From: Clostridia bacterium
GTDB taxonomy: Bacteria > Bacillota > Clostridia > Christensenellales > UBA1242
DNA length: 5,869 nucleotides
Assembly (NCBI GenBank): GCA_016290255.1
Contig: JAEETG010000111.1
Coordinates: forward strand, 1-5,869
Direction of reading: 5' to 3'
The first letter of the stretch is position 1, and each line of letters starts with the position of its first letter. The notes beneath the pieces were generated by a model. The model made no database searches. It saw only the letters and a list, made by a program, of their open reading frames with translations, and was not told where the DNA came from. Position numbers and translations under genes: made by a program. Below are positions 4,768-5,869 of the stretch, piece after piece.

Positions 4768-5869
4768 ATGGATTTCAAACTTGTTAGCAAAAACAAACCA
4801 GCAGGAGATCAACCCAAGGCAATAAGTGAACTTGTTGACGGAATTGAAAAAGGTTACAACGCTCAAGTTTTGCTTGGAGTTACTGGAAGTGGAAAAACTT
4901 TCACTATGGCAAACATAATTGAAAAGGTGAACAGACCAACACTTGTGATTGCTCCAAACAAAATACTTGCAGCTCAACTTTGCAACGAATTTAAAGAACT
5001 CTTCCCACAAAACAGAGTGGAGTTCTTTGTTTCCTATTATGATTATTATCAGCCAGAAAGTTATATTGCCTCAACCGACACATACATTGAAAAAGATATG
5101 TCTGTTAATGATGACATCGACAAACTCAGAGCGTCAGCCACAAATTCACTATTATCACGAAATGATGTGATTGTTGTTGCGTCTGTTTCTTGCATCTATG
5201 GTTTAGGGAACCCAGATGAATATTGCAACTTGATGATTGCACTTCGAAAAGGTGACAAAGTTAAAAAAGAAGACATAATGAAAAAACTTGTTGCAATTCA
5301 CTATGAAAGAAATGACATAGATTTTAAACGTTCAACTTTTAGAACGAAAGGTGACATTTTGGATATTTTTCCATCTTCACAATCTGAAATTGCCATTCGT
5401 GTTGAGTTTTGGGGAGATGAGATAGACAGGATTTGTGAGTTTGAGGGAGTTACTGGAAACACTATTCGCGAACTTGATTTCACTGTTGTTTATCCAGCAA
5501 GCCACTATGCTGTGTCGCAAGACAAAATGCAAGGCGTTTTGGACCAAATTGAACAAGATAGACTTGAAAGAGTTAAGTTTTTTGAAGATGAAAAAAAGCC
5601 ACTTGAGGCAGAAAGAATTGGTCAAAGAGTTTCCTATGATATTGAAATGATGCGAGAAATTGGTTACTGCAGCGGAGTTGAAAACTACAGCCGTTATTTT
5701 GACGGCAGGTCACCAGGTGAACCACCATACACACTAATTGATTATTTCCCACAAGGCTTTTTAACACTGATTGACGAAAGCCACATAACAATTCCGCAGA
5801 TTAGAGCAATGTATAATGGGGATAAAGCCAGAAAAACAAGTTTGGTTGATTATGGCTTTAGGCTTCCAG
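4768..5869 (+). CDS. uvrB: UvrABC system protein B (damage-verifying helicase-like subunit), 3' end off the window
   Basis: UvrB takes over damaged DNA from UvrA, checks the lesion by inserting a beta hairpin between the strands, and then recruits UvrC. The visible 367 codons are open to the window edge; the family is about 660 residues, so roughly 290 are missing. Seen in order: the N-terminal FKLVS and GDQPKAI start typical of UvrB; Walker A GVTGSGKT (37-44); the motif TLVIAPNKILAAQL (58-71); the aromatic beta-hairpin SYYDYYQPESY (89-99) that clamps DNA; FRTKGDILDIFP (191-201); GEPPYTLIDYFP (317-328); the Walker B-type box LIDESH (334-339, D336 and E337); and YGFRLP at the edge. The later helicase motifs and the C-terminal UVR motif that binds UvrC are out of view. 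The start is fixed by AGGAGA and by a good match to UvrB N-termini. It is probably translated from the uvrC transcript. No uvrA is in view. Confidence 0.97.
   Translation, partial: MDFKLVSKNKPAGDQPKAISELVDGIEKGYNAQVLLGVTGSGKTFTMANIIEKVNRPTLVIAPNKILAAQLCNEFKELFPQNRVEFFVSYYDYYQPESYIASTDTYIEKDMSVNDDIDKLRASATNSLLSRNDVIVVASVSCIYGLGNPDEYCNLMIALRKGDKVKKEDIMKKLVAIHYERNDIDFKRSTFRTKGDILDIFPSSQSEIAIRVEFWGDEIDRICEFEGVTGNTIRELDFTVVYPASHYAVSQDKMQGVLDQIEQDRLERVKFFEDEKKPLEAERIGQRVSYDIEMMREIGYCSGVENYSRYFDGRSPGEPPYTLIDYFPQGFLTLIDESHITIPQIRAMYNGDKARKTSLVDYGFRLP

Noticed and set aside
1..5869. UGA read as tryptophan (Mollicutes-type code), suggested by the high AT content
   Set aside because: All tryptophans in the recognised proteins are TGG, and no gene needs TGA read-through to stay full length.

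Overview
The window is a compact, AT-rich bacterial segment with all genes on the + strand. The signals point to a Gram-positive-type bacterium, probably an AT-rich Bacillota (Clostridia- or Bacilli-like, possibly an uncultured gut lineage). These signals are sigma-A-type promoters with a 17-bp spacer and extended -10 (TGn), Shine-Dalgarno sites such as AGGAG, short hairpin terminators ending in T-tracts, and a short AqpZ-type aquaporin. The standard genetic code fits: Trp is TGG, and no in-frame TGA is read through in any gene. The organism call is inferred from style, not from a marker gene.

Layout. (1) Bases 1-893 hold the 3' part of a gene whose start lies off the left edge. It encodes the C-terminal part of a lambda-phosphatase/PrpA-like metallophosphoesterase with an unusual C-terminal tail, and it ends at a hairpin terminator. 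(2) Bases 1013-1759 encode a complete AqpZ-like water channel with its own promoter and terminator. (3) Bases 1879-2853 encode a single-pass membrane-anchored protein of unknown function, again with its own strong promoter and terminator. (4) From 2931 on lies a nucleotide excision repair operon: complete uvrC, then 28 bases, then uvrB, which runs off the right edge at about codon 367.

How the genes relate. UvrB receives damaged DNA from UvrA, and UvrC then cuts on both sides of the lesion, so uvrC and uvrB form one functional unit. The aquaporin and the membrane-anchored protein are independent single-gene units, and nothing seen ties them to DNA repair. The first gene is clearly more AT-rich, with different codon choice from the rest, which hints at a different origin.

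The most notable points are the uvrC promoter, whose -10 box ends only 6 bases before the ATG with no Shine-Dalgarno (predicted leaderless mRNA), the phosphatase-like gene with its extra tail, and the unrecognised membrane-anchored protein. I do not see a clearly new multi-gene system here. There are no CRISPR arrays, tRNA or rRNA genes, insertion sequences or attachment sites that I can support.
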